Below, piece after piece: positions 10,513-20,821 of a stretch of DNA of 64,000 nt. The notes beneath the pieces were generated by a model. The model had not been told where the DNA came from. It made no database searches and worked only from the letters and a program-made list of their open reading frames with translations. A program made the position numbers and the translations under genes. Source of the DNA: Pyrenophora tritici-repentis (taxonomy: Eukaryota; Ascomycota; Dothideomycetes; Pleosporales; Pleosporaceae); the NCBI RefSeq assembly GCF_003171515.1, contig NC_089397.1, forward strand, positions 1-64,000. Reading direction: 5' to 3'. Every line of letters begins with the position of its first letter. The stretch's first letter is position 1.

Positions 10513-12830
10513 TCCCGTCGGCTCTCATGCATACGTCACACCTCTCCTCTCCCTCCTCGCACCGAGCTCGCTCGGCCTCGCGCCTGTCTAAATACCCGTC
10601 CAACATTACCCGTCTACATGTCGCCGCCTCGTCTATGCCTTCGACGTATGCTCGCACCAACCGCTGCTCCGCCTCCCCTGCTTGTCATCCGCCGCTCGCT
10701 GCTCGCCGTCCTGCACCATCATGATGGCCTCGCTCCGCTCCCCGTCTCGCCCGGCTCGCCCGCTCTCCTGCGCGTAATCCAACACGCTAAACGGCCAATC
10801 CATGTGGACAATGCACCGGATATCGGGCACGTCCACTCCCATGCCCAACGCGCTGGTTGCCACAATCACCCGCTGCTTGCCGCCCATGAACTCCTCCAAC
10901 ATGCTTGCCTTGCCAACCGCGTGGTGATGATACGCATGGCACTTGAGCTTCTCGGCTAACCCCTTGACCTTTGGCACTGAGTTGCCGTACACTACAATCT
11001 TGCCGCTCTTATACTTTCGGACCTTCTGCTGTACCATCGCCAACACCGTTGCCTCTACCTCCTGTCTCTTCCTCTCCTTCTCTACCCTTACCACCCGGTA
11101 CGCTATGTTGCTCCGTGCTGTTGGTGCCCTAAACATTCTTACCTGCCCACGCTCAAAATGCATTCGCCGGAATAACTCGTCCTCCTCGCTGGGTGGCAAC
11201 GTTGCTGTTAACATGACCATCTGCGTCTCTACAGCCACTAGCTTACCTAGCTGCTGCATCTGCTTGCGGAACGTGTACTGCCGGTTTAACACGATATGGC
11301 ACTCGTCGATAATAATCCGATCTAGCTGCCGCGTCGCTCGTAGCCGGTTTAAAAACGTTGCAAATTCCTCTCCAACTGCCGACTCGGGCGTCACTAACAC
11401 CACCGCTGCTGCGTCTGGCGGACGCCGACTCTGCCACTCTACGCACGATATCCCTAGCTTCTTGCACCGCTGTGCCATGTCGCCACGCAACGCGATCAAC
11501 GGCACTACCACCACCGTCGTGCCGCCCTGCTCTGCCCACGCCGGCAACATGAACAACAAGCTCTTGCCTGCCCCCGTCGGCATCACCGCTACTACGGGAC
11601 TCTCGCCTGCTGTGATGGCTTTGATCGCTGCCTCCTGCACCCCCCGGAACTTGGCCTCCTCGCCCATCATGCGCTTCAGCTGCGCTCTCGCGTCCATCTT
11701 CCTCAGCCGCTGCCACCGATCCACCCTTGCCTCGTCTGCCTCGCTCTCAAACGGCGCTCTCTTCCGCTTGCTGCTTCTTCTCTGGTCGTCCAAGCCTGCC
11801 TGGAAGCCCAAAAATCTATGCCAATCCGTGCTCGATGCCCGGAACTGCTGCCGCCTATCCGCCACGGCCCCTGACTGCTCCATGATCCCTCGCGCGTATA
11901 CCAGTCCCGCCACGTGCGACGTATGGCCCGCCTGCTCGTCGGCAATCGAATCTCCTGCCTGCTCCTCAGCCCACTCCTTATTCTCCTCGCCCTCATCTGC
12001 CTGGAACGCTGTCGATCCACGCAAAAACCGCCGGCTGATGCCAATCGCCATCTCCCGGTACCCGGCAAACGTCCACTCCTGGCCCATCGCGATCCGGCTC
12101 TCGCGCTTCAACGCCTCCCGCAGCCGATCGGTCGTCCACTTGCGGCCGCTGGGGTCTGCTGGCCACATATGCGACGAAACTGCCTCCTTCTCCCACACCA
12201 ACGCCTCGAGCCGCTGCTGGAACGGCAACACCAGCCACATATACCACACTACCAGCTCGCCCACCTCGCGCGGCAAATATCGATGGATAATCTTGACGTC
12301 GCCGCTGACTTTGTATCCCTTGTGGTACCGTGTCACAAACACCACCATGCCGTCCTCGATGAATATATTGCGATGCCCCCCTTGCACTGTGTTGCTATGC
12401 CGTACGCTCAGTAGCTCTGGCCCTCGCGCTGGCTGCCCACCCGTTATGTGCATTAACACCGCCAGCTTCTCGCGAAATTCTACCACCCGGTCCATGTATC
12501 GCTCTATTGCCTGTCGGTCTACCCCTGACTGCGTCCCGGGCTTCATGAACCGACTCCGGATGCTGGCGCTCTCGCCTACCCGCTCAAATAACCACCTCTC
12601 GCCGTTGACGGGCATGTTTGTGCGATGATCCTTCAAAAAGTTCCATCCTGGCCGCTCGTCGGTTGGGTTGTCACGTATGCTCTCCCATGGCACTGCCGGC
12701 ACCGGCGCTGCCTTGCTGCTAAACATTAACTCCTCTGTTAATAATCGCCGGCTCTCGCTAGCCAGCCCATGTACCATGCCGCGGAACTGCGCCATGCTAA
12801 AATGCAGCTCTTTGTACAGCAGCTCGTCGC

Positions 12831-12958
12831 CAGACTCCGCAACAATCAATCGATCGACATGATTGATTCCTATATAGGTTAAAGAGTTACTTTATTAGGC
12901 AGCCTTTAACCTAGATAGGAATCAATCATGCCGATCCGATTGATTGTTGCGGAGTCTG
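12831..12958. mobile_element. MITE family A, copy 1
   Basis: A 128-bp foldback element with ends cagactccgcaacaatcaat and its inverse. It is flanked by a perfect 8-bp duplication CTCGTCGC (12823-12830, 12959-12966). The arms pair almost to the centre. The end sequence matches hAT 2 and hAT 3 termini, so it is a non-autonomous hAT derivative. It interrupts the OrsD/RecQ gene. Confidence 0.93.
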
Positions 12959-13735
12959 CTCGTCGCCGTTCGTCCACTCTACATGCCCGCGGGTTGTAGT
13001 GTTGTAATGGATCTTCAATCCATACGTCCGCAAATCCAACATCCACTGCATGGGGCTATGGCTGCCGCGCACCATGAACCGGTCCATCATCTTCTGCACT
13101 AACTGCAAACACCCCTTGGGACGCCGTCGCTGGCTTGGCCCGCTCTCGTACGCGCTGTCATCTAAGTCGTCGTCTGTCTCATCGCCGCTATCCTCCTCGG
13201 GCCCTGACATTTCTAGTCCCTTCTGCACGACCATAAACCGAGCGATCTTGATCACCGCCGATAATATCGGCGGGTACTGCTCCGGCCCCTTCCATCCGTC
13301 CTCCTTGACGCCCAGCACCGCCAACGCGCACACCAGCGGGCTGTCATACTCTCTACGGGTGATGCGGTGGTTAAGTAATGCAATGCAAAACTCCAAACAC
13401 GCTTTCTGTATCTTAGACAACTTCTTAGGCTCGGGGCCTTCTCCCTGACCTGGCTCTTCCTCAGCTACCTCTATCGCCTCGTCTATGTCGTCCATCATCT
13501 CCTCGTCCAGCTCTTCTCTCTCTTCGTCCATATCCTCGGCTTCATCTTCTTCGTCTCCCTCTATGCTCCGCTTTGCCTGTTCGATTAACACCTCCCATGC
13601 CTCTCGCTGCCGGCGCGTAAACCGATACTTGGGGCTCTTCCACCCGTGCTCTTTCTGTGTGCGTGCAAAAAACATTAACATCTGCTGCCACGGTCGTGTG
13701 TGCTTGACAATGGCGTTCTTGTCCATATACGGCTG

Positions 13736-13863
13736 CAGACTCCGCAACAATCAATCGGATCGGCATGATTGATTCCTATCTAGGTTAAAGGCTGCCTAAT
13801 AAAGTAACTCTTTAACCTATATAGGAATCAATCATGTCGATCGATTGATTGTTGCGGAGTCTG
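13736..13863. mobile_element. MITE family A, copy 2 (inverted)
   Basis: The same 128-bp element in the opposite orientation to 12831-12958. It is flanked by the duplication TACGGCTG (13728-13735, 13864-13871). It is the second interruption of the helicase gene. The equivalent site is absent from copy 2 of the gene because that copy is truncated before it. Confidence 0.93.
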
Positions 13864-14777
13864 TACGGCTGTAACGGCTGGAACCGGGTTTGGTGCATCT
13901 CTGTGCGAATTGCCTCCAACCGTATAAACACGCCAATCCGGTCAATAATGGATGCCTGGCTGAACCGCGCCAATCCATCCATGGCTGCCCAAATCGCTGC
14001 TTCCACCGGCTCGGCCTGCTGCTCCTGCCTGGCATCTGGCTCTGCCACGGGCTCCTCGATGCACGCTAACAAATCCGGCCTCTCCATGCCCACTAGGTAC
14101 GGCAACCACTGCGTCCGCTCCAGCCATGGGTTCACCTCGTCGCGCTCGCCCTCCTGGATCGTCGTCTGCGCCCGCTTCTCGATGTCTGCCCACGCCTTGG
14201 CCATCTGCTCGCCCACTCGCGCCCATGCTGCTGCCCCGTCTACGGGCACGATTTCGGGGCCTTCTCCATCCTGGCTGGGTGCCTGGACCTCAAAGTACTG
14301 CGATCCATGCCGGCTGCTGAATAATCGCTGGCAATGGACCAGCCGGTACCCCTTATCCATATGTGCCTGCACGCTCTTCTGCCTGGTTCGACTTGGCCGC
14401 CCTCGCTTCTTCCCTGCTGACCATCCTTGATGGTCCTTACGCCAATGCTTTCGTATAGCCTCCTTACTTCTTGCTACATAATAGCAGCAGCTGGAGTCAA
14501 ATTGGCATAACATCCCGTCTGTATACACTGGCAATTGCCGCACAGGCTTTGGAGCACCAGTCGGCACCTCGAGCTCACTAGGGTACTGGACTAACCCAGC
14601 CCAGCTGCGAACCTGCTGTCCAACTGCCTCAGCCTCCTTGTAACTAACCTTATGCTGCTTCTGTAGATGGCCCTCAATCTGATCTGGCCATACTGCATAT
14701 CTGCACTCTCTGCATGCCGCTACGCTGTGCTCAGGCACATGCTCGAAATACTGGCACTCGATGCTAGGTTTAGACAT

Positions 14778-15172
14778 GTTGAAATATCGACGCCTACCTG
14801 TTCTACTCGGCTTCTTATATACACGCGCTGTTGATCGCTCTCTCGGTGCTTACTCCGGCGGCGCGCGCGCGGCGGGGTGCCGAGCCTCGCGACCTCCTGA
14901 CCCCCCAGACGCGTAACCCTAACCAAGAACACCAAACCCTAAGCTCCTGAACCACATAGTCTGCTGCGCTGTAAATTCGTCAGATTGTGCGTCTACGTAT
15001 GCTGAGTTATATGTCTAAATTTGGAGTAATTTCGACTATAGACTAAAAATGGGATGTACTCCTGAAGTTTAATGGGATAAACCCCTGGTTCTAGTATATA
15101 CCCGCCATACGCGTACTTCTCAGCACTAACAAAAAAATGGTATATTATAACGTACCATTGAGCGCCCTGGGT
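14778..15172. other. spacer between the two OrsD/RecQ copies
   Basis: Upstream region of copy 1 with no gene. Near the gene it has a GC-rich patch (about 14850-14910). The rest is AT-richer and I see no ORF worth calling. Short telomere-like words sit near both ends (taaccctaacc at 14914-14924, accctaag near 14936, gggttagg at 15169-15176). Confidence 0.5.
14914..14943. repeat. degenerate telomere-like motif
   Basis: Two CCCTAA-type words close together (taaccctaacc, then aaaccctaag) match the C-strand of the TTAGGG telomere repeat. With only two imperfect units this is suggestive rather than proof of a former chromosome end. Confidence 0.35.
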
Positions 15173-15226
15173 TAGGTAAGTGGGTCTAGGAGAGTGACCG
15201 GATTGAATTGATTGTTGCGGAGTCTA
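15173..15226. mobile_element. truncated MITE family B end
   Basis: 54 bp identical to the right-hand third of the 162-bp family B element, ending gttgcggagtcta. The left part is missing. The MITE end abuts the copied polypyrimidine tract at 15227 exactly, so it marks the left border of the second gene copy. Confidence 0.85.
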
Positions 15227-16627
15227 CTCGTTGTCCTCGCTGCTTCCGCTGTCCTTTCTACCCTTACTGCCCTTACTATCCTCGCTGTTCCCGCTGTCCT
15301 TGCAATCGCTACAATTAACTTAATAGTTAATTCCCTTGCCGTTCGCCCCTTTCTTGCGCTGCCCTTGTTGCTCTTACTGTCCTCGCAATCATCGCAATCA
15401 CCTTAATTACCTTAATTGCCTCTATCCTCGCGGCTACACATCCTGCTCTTACTGCTCTTGCTACTCTTACTTCTATCGCGCCTGCGGCTCCTGCTTTCCT
15501 ACTCTCGCTATCCTCGCTTCTCTCACAGCTGATCCCGCTATCCCTACTATCCCCGCCGTCCTCGCTGCTCTCGCTGCTATCGATATCCTCGCTTCTGCTC
15601 CTCACTCCCCACCGCTCCTACTACGCCTGCGGCCGCTATAACTACTTCTGCCCCTGCTCTTGCTTTCCCTACTGCTCTCGCTGTCCCTGCTGTCCCCCCA
15701 CTGCTCGCGCTACTCTCGCTGCTTCTCACTTCCTACCGCTGCTACGGCTTCTACAACTCCTTTCGCCGCTGCGGCTCCTGCTCTCGCTGTCCTTACCGTC
15801 GTCGCTGCTCTCGCTACTCGCTCTGTTCTCGTTACTCTCGCTATATGCGCGGCTCTCGATGCTCTCGCTGCCAACGGTACCTATCATGTCGCTGCTCTTA
15901 TTTCTCTCGCCTCTCTCGCTCCCTACGCTCTCGCTACTTGCCATCTCGTTGCTCTCGCCTGCCTCGCCTGCCTCGCTCTCGCTACTTGCCATCTCGTTGC
16001 TCTCGCCTGCCTCGCCTGCCTCGCTCTCGTTGCTCTTGCCGCTCTTGCTGCTCTCGCTCTTGCTGCTCTCGCTATCGGAGCTACTCTCGCCGTCGTCACG
16101 ACCCTCGCTTTTCCTCCCTGCTCAAGCTGCTATTACTGCTTTCGCTACCTGCCATCAAGTTGCCCTCGCTGTCCTCGCCATCCTCGCCATCCTCGCCATC
16201 CTCGCCGTCGTCGCTGCCCTCGCTATCGCCACTATCGCCACTGTTGCAGCTATTGCTCTCGCTACCAACGCTGCCTGCGCTCTTACTGCTCTCGCCGCTC
16301 TCGTTACCTTCTCTGCCCTCGTCTTTGTCGTTGCTCTCATTGCTCTCGCTGTTGCCGCTGCTTTCGCTACCTCTAATATCTTTACTACCCTCGCCTTCGT
16401 CACTACTCTCGCTGCTCTCGCCTTGATCACTGCTCTCGCTGCCCTCGCCTTCGTCGCTACTCTTACTGCTGCTACTATCGTCACTGTTGCTGCTATCTCT
16501 CTTGCTGCTAACCCTGCCTACGCTCTCGCTGATCTTGCTGCTCTTGCCTTTATCGCTGCTTACACTATCCGACCTACTCGAGCTGTTGGAGCTACCCTCG
16601 TCAACGTTACAACTCTCTATATTTCCT
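15227..16627. repeat. polypyrimidine tract, second copy
   Basis: Nearly base-for-base copy of 8346-9746, offset 6881, with only scattered substitutions (for example near 15877). It leads into the stop of gene copy 2 just as in copy 1. Confidence 0.92.
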
Positions 16628-17925
16628 CTACTCGCCTATTAATCTTGTAATCCAACAAAACTCTCCTGCTAAGTTATTGCTCTCAACCGTCTCTAACAAT
16701 CGCTTTTTTCCTAAAAACTCAAACAACGTCGGCCCTGCTCCTGAATTACTAACCCCGAACTCCTCTAACCGCGCCGTCCATCGGTTTCCTACCTCGCTCC
16801 GCCCTAATGCTATACTTAATAACCCGCCTATTAATACCCCTCTATACTGGCAATCCCCGTCTTGGACTCTCTGATATCGCCGAAAACTATTCCTTTCCCA
16901 CCGCTTGCATATCTCCTGCGGCACTCCACACCAAAAACAACCCGAATAACGCTCAAACTTAATTGTCTCTTCCATCCTCTTAATCGACTGCTTGATCTGC
17001 TGGCTCTCTTGTCGCCAACATTGCCGTACATCGTGTGTGCTCGATCCTTGGCCTACTGCCTCACATAACCCACACCGGTTTATCCATTGCGCCAGCTGCC
17101 TACGCAGCCACTCGACGTCGGCGAACTCCTGCTGCCGCTGCTGTATCAATCTCTGTCGCGGGCCGCCTTGTTCTCGTTGCTGCTGATTAAACGTCTGCCG
17201 CGCCTCTTCTTGCTCCCTCTCCAATGTCTCCGCCTCTTCTTCGTTGCTGCTGCCGCCCTCCTCCATATCCTCCTCCATCTCCTCCTCCATCTCCTCCACC
17301 TCCTCCATCTCTTCCATCTCCTCCTCCATCTCCTCCCCGTCGGCTCTCATGCATACGTCACACCTCTCCTCTCCCTCCTCGCACCGAGCTCGCTCGGCCT
17401 CGCGCCTGTCCAAATACCCGTCCAACACTACCCGTCTACATGTCGCCGCCTCGTCTATGCCTTCGACGTATGCTCGCACCAACCGCTGCTCCGCCTTCCC
17501 CTGCTTGTCATCCGCCGCTCGCTGCTCGCCGTCCTGCACCATCATGATCGCCTCGCTCCGCTCCCCGTCTCGCCCGGCTCGCCCGCTCTCCTGCGCGTAA
17601 TCCAACACGCTAAACGGCCAATCCATGTGGACAATGCACCGGATATCGGGCACGTCCACTCCCATGCCCAACGCGCTGGTTGCCACAATCACCCGCTGCT
17701 TGCCGCCCATGAACTCCCCCAACATGCTTGCCTTGCCAACCGCGTGGTGATGATACGCATGGCACTTGAGCTTCTCGGCTAACCCCTTGACCTTTGGCAC
17801 TGAGTTGCCGTACACTACAATCTTGCCGCTCTTATACTTTCGGACCTTCTGCTGTACCATCGCCAACACCGTTGCCTCTACCTCCTGTCTCTTCCTCTCC
17901 TTCTCTACCCTTACCACCCGGTACG

Positions 17926-18083
17926 CAGAGATGTCAACAAGCAAGTCAAGCTGGCTTGATTCTTATCGATTGCAGATCACAGACCATTCTCTGGGACGTG
18001 CCACTGTGCACGAGCCTCTATATTGTCTGTGATCTGCAATCGATAAGAATCAAGCCAGCTTGACTTGCTTGTTGACATCTCTG
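17926..18083. mobile_element. MITE family C, copy 1
   Basis: A 158-bp hairpin with perfect 59-bp inverted arms around a 40-bp centre and ends cagagatgtcaacaagcaag. It is flanked by the duplication CCGGTACG (17918-17925, 18084-18091). The ends resemble those of hAT 1 (cagagatgccaacaatcaag). An identical copy lies at 41177-41334. Confidence 0.95.
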
Positions 18084-18847
18084 CCGGTACGCTATGTTGC
18101 TCCGTGCTGTCGGTGCCCTAAACATTCTTACCTGCCCACGCTCAAAATGCATTCGCCGGAATAACTCGTCCTCCTCGCTGGGTGGCAACGTTGCTGTCAA
18201 CATGACCATCTGCGTCTCTACAGCCACCAGCTTGCCTAGCTGCTGCATCTGCTTGCGGAACGTGTACTGCCGGTTTAACACGATATGGCACTCGTCGATA
18301 ATAATCCGATCTAGCTGCCGCGTCGCTCGTAGCCGGTTTAAAAACGTTGCAAATTCCTCTCCAACTGCCGACTCGGGCGTCACTAACACCACCGCTGCTG
18401 CGTCTGGCGGACGCCGACTCTGCCACTCTACGCACGATATCCCTAGCTTCTTGCACCGCTGTGCCATGTCGCCACGCAACGCGATCAACGGCACTACCAC
18501 CACCGTCGTGCCGCCCTGCTCTGCCCACGCCGGCAACATGAACAACAAGCTCTTGCCTGCCCCCGTCGGCATCACCGCTACTACGGGACTCTCGCCTGCT
18601 GTGATGGCTTTGATCGCTGCCTCCTGCACCCCCGGAACTTGGCCTCCTCGCCCATCATGCGCTTCAGCTGCGCTCTCGCGTCCATCTTCCTCAGCCGCTG
18701 CCACCGATCCACCCTTGCCTCGTCTGCCTCGCTCTCAAACGGCGCTCTCTTCCGCTTGCTGCTTCTTCTCTGGTCGTCCAAGCCTGCCTGGAAGCCCAAA
18801 AATCTATGCCAATCCGTGCTCGATGCCCGGAACTGCTGCCGCCTATC

Positions 18848-19009
18848 TAGACTCCGCAACAATCAATTCAATCCGGTCACTCTCCTAGACCCACTTACCT
18901 ATCTAGGTAGGGCTTAAACTCCTATAGGTAACTACTAGGCTTAAAGCGGTAATCAATCAATCCAATCTGAACCTTCTAGGACCCACTTAATTGATTGTTG
19001 CGGACTGTG
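18848..19009. mobile_element. MITE family B, copy 1
   Basis: A 162-bp element. Left end tagactccgcaacaatcaat, right end the inverse of cacagtccgcaacaatcaat. It is flanked by the duplication CGCCTATC (18840-18847, 19010-19017). It sits in the linker before the helicase domain of copy 2. Confidence 0.94.
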
Positions 19010-19987
19010 CGCCTATCCGCCACGGCCCCTGACTGCTCCATGATCCCTCGCGCGTATACCAGTCCCGCCACGTGCGACGTATGGCCCGCCTGCTCGTCGG
19101 CAATCGAATCTCCTGCCTGCTCCTCAGCCCACTCCTTATTCTCCTCGCCCTCATCTGCCTGGAACGCTGTCGATCCACGCAAAAACCGCCGGCTGATGCC
19201 AATCGCCATCTCCCGGTACCCGGCAAACGTCCACTCCTGGCCCATCGCGATCCGGCTCTCGCGCTTCAACGCCTCCCGCAGCCGATCGGTCGTCCACTTG
19301 CGGCCGCTGGGGTCTGCTGGCCACATATGCGACGAAACTGCCTCCTTCTCCCACACCAACGCCTCGAGCCGCTGCTGGAACGGCAACACCAGCCACATAT
19401 ACCACACTACCAGCTCGCCCACCTCGCGCGGCAAATATCGATGGATAATCTTGACGTCGCCGCTGACTTTGTATCCCTTGTGGTACCGTGTCACAAACAC
19501 CACCATGCCGTCCTCGATGAATATATTGCGATGCCCCCTTGCACTGTGTTGCTATGCCGTACGCTCAGTAGCTCTGGCCCTCGCGCTGGCTGCCCACCCG
19601 TTATATGCATTAACACCGCCAGCTTCTCGCGAAATTCTACCACCCGGTCCATGTATCGCTCTATTGCCTGTCGGTCTACCCCTGACTGCGTCCCGGGCTT
19701 CATGAACCGACTCCGGATGCTGGCGCTCTCGCCTACCCGCTCAAATAACCACCTCTCGCCGTTGATGGGCATGTTTGTGCGATGATCCTTCAAAAAGTTC
19801 CATCCTGGCCGCTCGTCGGTTGGGTTGTCACGTATGCTCTCCCATGGCACTGCCGGCACCGGCGCTGCCTTGCTGCTAAACATTAACTCCTCTGTTAATA
19901 ATCGCCGGCTCTCGCTAGCCAGCCCATGTACCATGCCGCGGAACTGCGCCATGCTAAAATGCAGCTCTTTGTACAGCAGCTCGTCGC

Positions 19988-20115
19988 CAGACTCCGCAAC
20001 AATCAATCGATCGACATGATTGATTCCTATATAGGTTAAAGAGTTACTTTATTAGGCAGCCTTTAACCTAGATAGGAATCAATCATGCCGATCCGATTGA
20101 TTGTTGCGGAGTCTG
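19988..20115. mobile_element. MITE family A, copy 3 (same site as 12831)
   Basis: A 128-bp element with the duplication CTCGTCGC (19980-19987, 20116-20123). It is at the identical gene position and in the same orientation as 12831-12958, so it was inherited through the segmental duplication and did not insert independently. Confidence 0.94.
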
Positions 20116-20821
20116 CTCGTCGCCGTTCGTCCACTCTACATGCCCGCGGGTTGTAGTGTTGTAATGGATCTTCAATCCATACGTCCGCAAATCCAACATC
20201 CACTGCATGGGGCTATGGCTGCCGCGCACCATGAACCGGTCCATCATCTTCTGCACTAACTGCAAACACCCCTTGGGACGCCGTCGCTGGCTTGGCCCGC
20301 TCTCGTACGCGCTGTCATCTAAGTCGTCGTCTGTCTCATCGCCGCTATCCTCCTCGGGCCCTGACATTTCTAGTCCCTTCTGCACGACCATAAACCGAGC
20401 GATCTTGATCACCGCCGATAATATCGGCGGGTACTGCTCCGGCCCCTTCCATCCGTCCTCCTTGACGCCCAGCAGAGATGCCAACAATCAAGCCTGCTTG
20501 ATGGGCTTGATTGATTTGATTGAGTGAATACAATCAAGCCAAATCAAGCCCAGACTGCTCAAAAGTACAAGCAAATCAAGCCCATCAAGCAGGCTTGATT
20601 GGTGAGCTTGATAGGCTTGATCCTGGCTATATCGTAGAACGTGAAGTCGTAGATTTTGGTATAACCTAGGTTCCATCCCATCTTCTCTCACTTAAAGGCT
20701 AGTACGTACAGGGCATAGCGCCCACAACGTTAGCCGGCGGAGATATAGATCTTAGTTCCCGTAGCACAATGATTAACACAATTCTCTACATGTTCTATTC
20801 CTAGTGCTACCCGTTGCTATT

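Larger units (their letters stand above)
9747..14777 (-). pseudogene. OrsD/RecQ-type helicase gene, copy 1 (interrupted)
   Basis: The reading starts at ATG 14777. The N-terminus has two C2H2-like fingers of the OrsD/DUF3505 kind (C-x2-C...H-x4-H near residue 20; C-x5-C...H-x4-H near 95). A long acidic middle follows. Next comes a region with a tyrosine-recombinase-like pattern (GGQPARGPELL at 12424, AGHTSHVAGLVYAR near 11900). Then comes a RecQ helicase: MPTGAGKS, DECH, TATLPP, ATSALGMGVD, QESGRAGRDG, and a Cys-rich RecQ zinc region. The C-terminal tail has Glu/Met repeats and two CxxC motifs (CGLC, CFWC). Without insertions the frame would be about 1.59 thousand codons. It is broken by MITEs at 12831-12958 and 13736-13863, and by single-base losses near 10674 and 10516 where copy 2 is intact. 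RecQ unwinds DNA; fungal relatives lie beside telomeres. The recombinase assignment is my inference. Confidence 0.8.
16628..20472 (-). pseudogene. OrsD/RecQ-type helicase gene, copy 2 (truncated, interrupted)
   Basis: Duplicate of copy 1 lacking the OrsD N-terminus. Homology ends at 20472, where hAT 1 begins (copy 1 position about 13321). The C-terminal 430 codons (16628-17925) are intact and show the undamaged tail: RecQ zinc cysteines, short EEM repeat, CGLC and CFWC motifs. MITE C (17926-18083), MITE B (18848-19009) and MITE A (19988-20115) interrupt the frame. Two C-runs that have six Cs in copy 1 have five here (about 18630 and 19536), shifting the frame. The shared MITE A at the same site with the same CTCGTCGC duplication shows that the gene was duplicated after that insertion. 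Confidence 0.88.

Noticed and set aside
10943..12628. 561-codon plus-strand frame opposite the helicase gene
   Set aside because: Antisense shadow of a coding region whose minus-strand reading has all RecQ motifs in order.
9747..20472. Idea that the helicase locus is a Starship or a Helitron
   Set aside because: No DUF3435-type captain at a cargo edge and no Rep domain or Helitron ends (TC...CTRR hairpin) seen; the YR-like region is within a RecQ protein instead.
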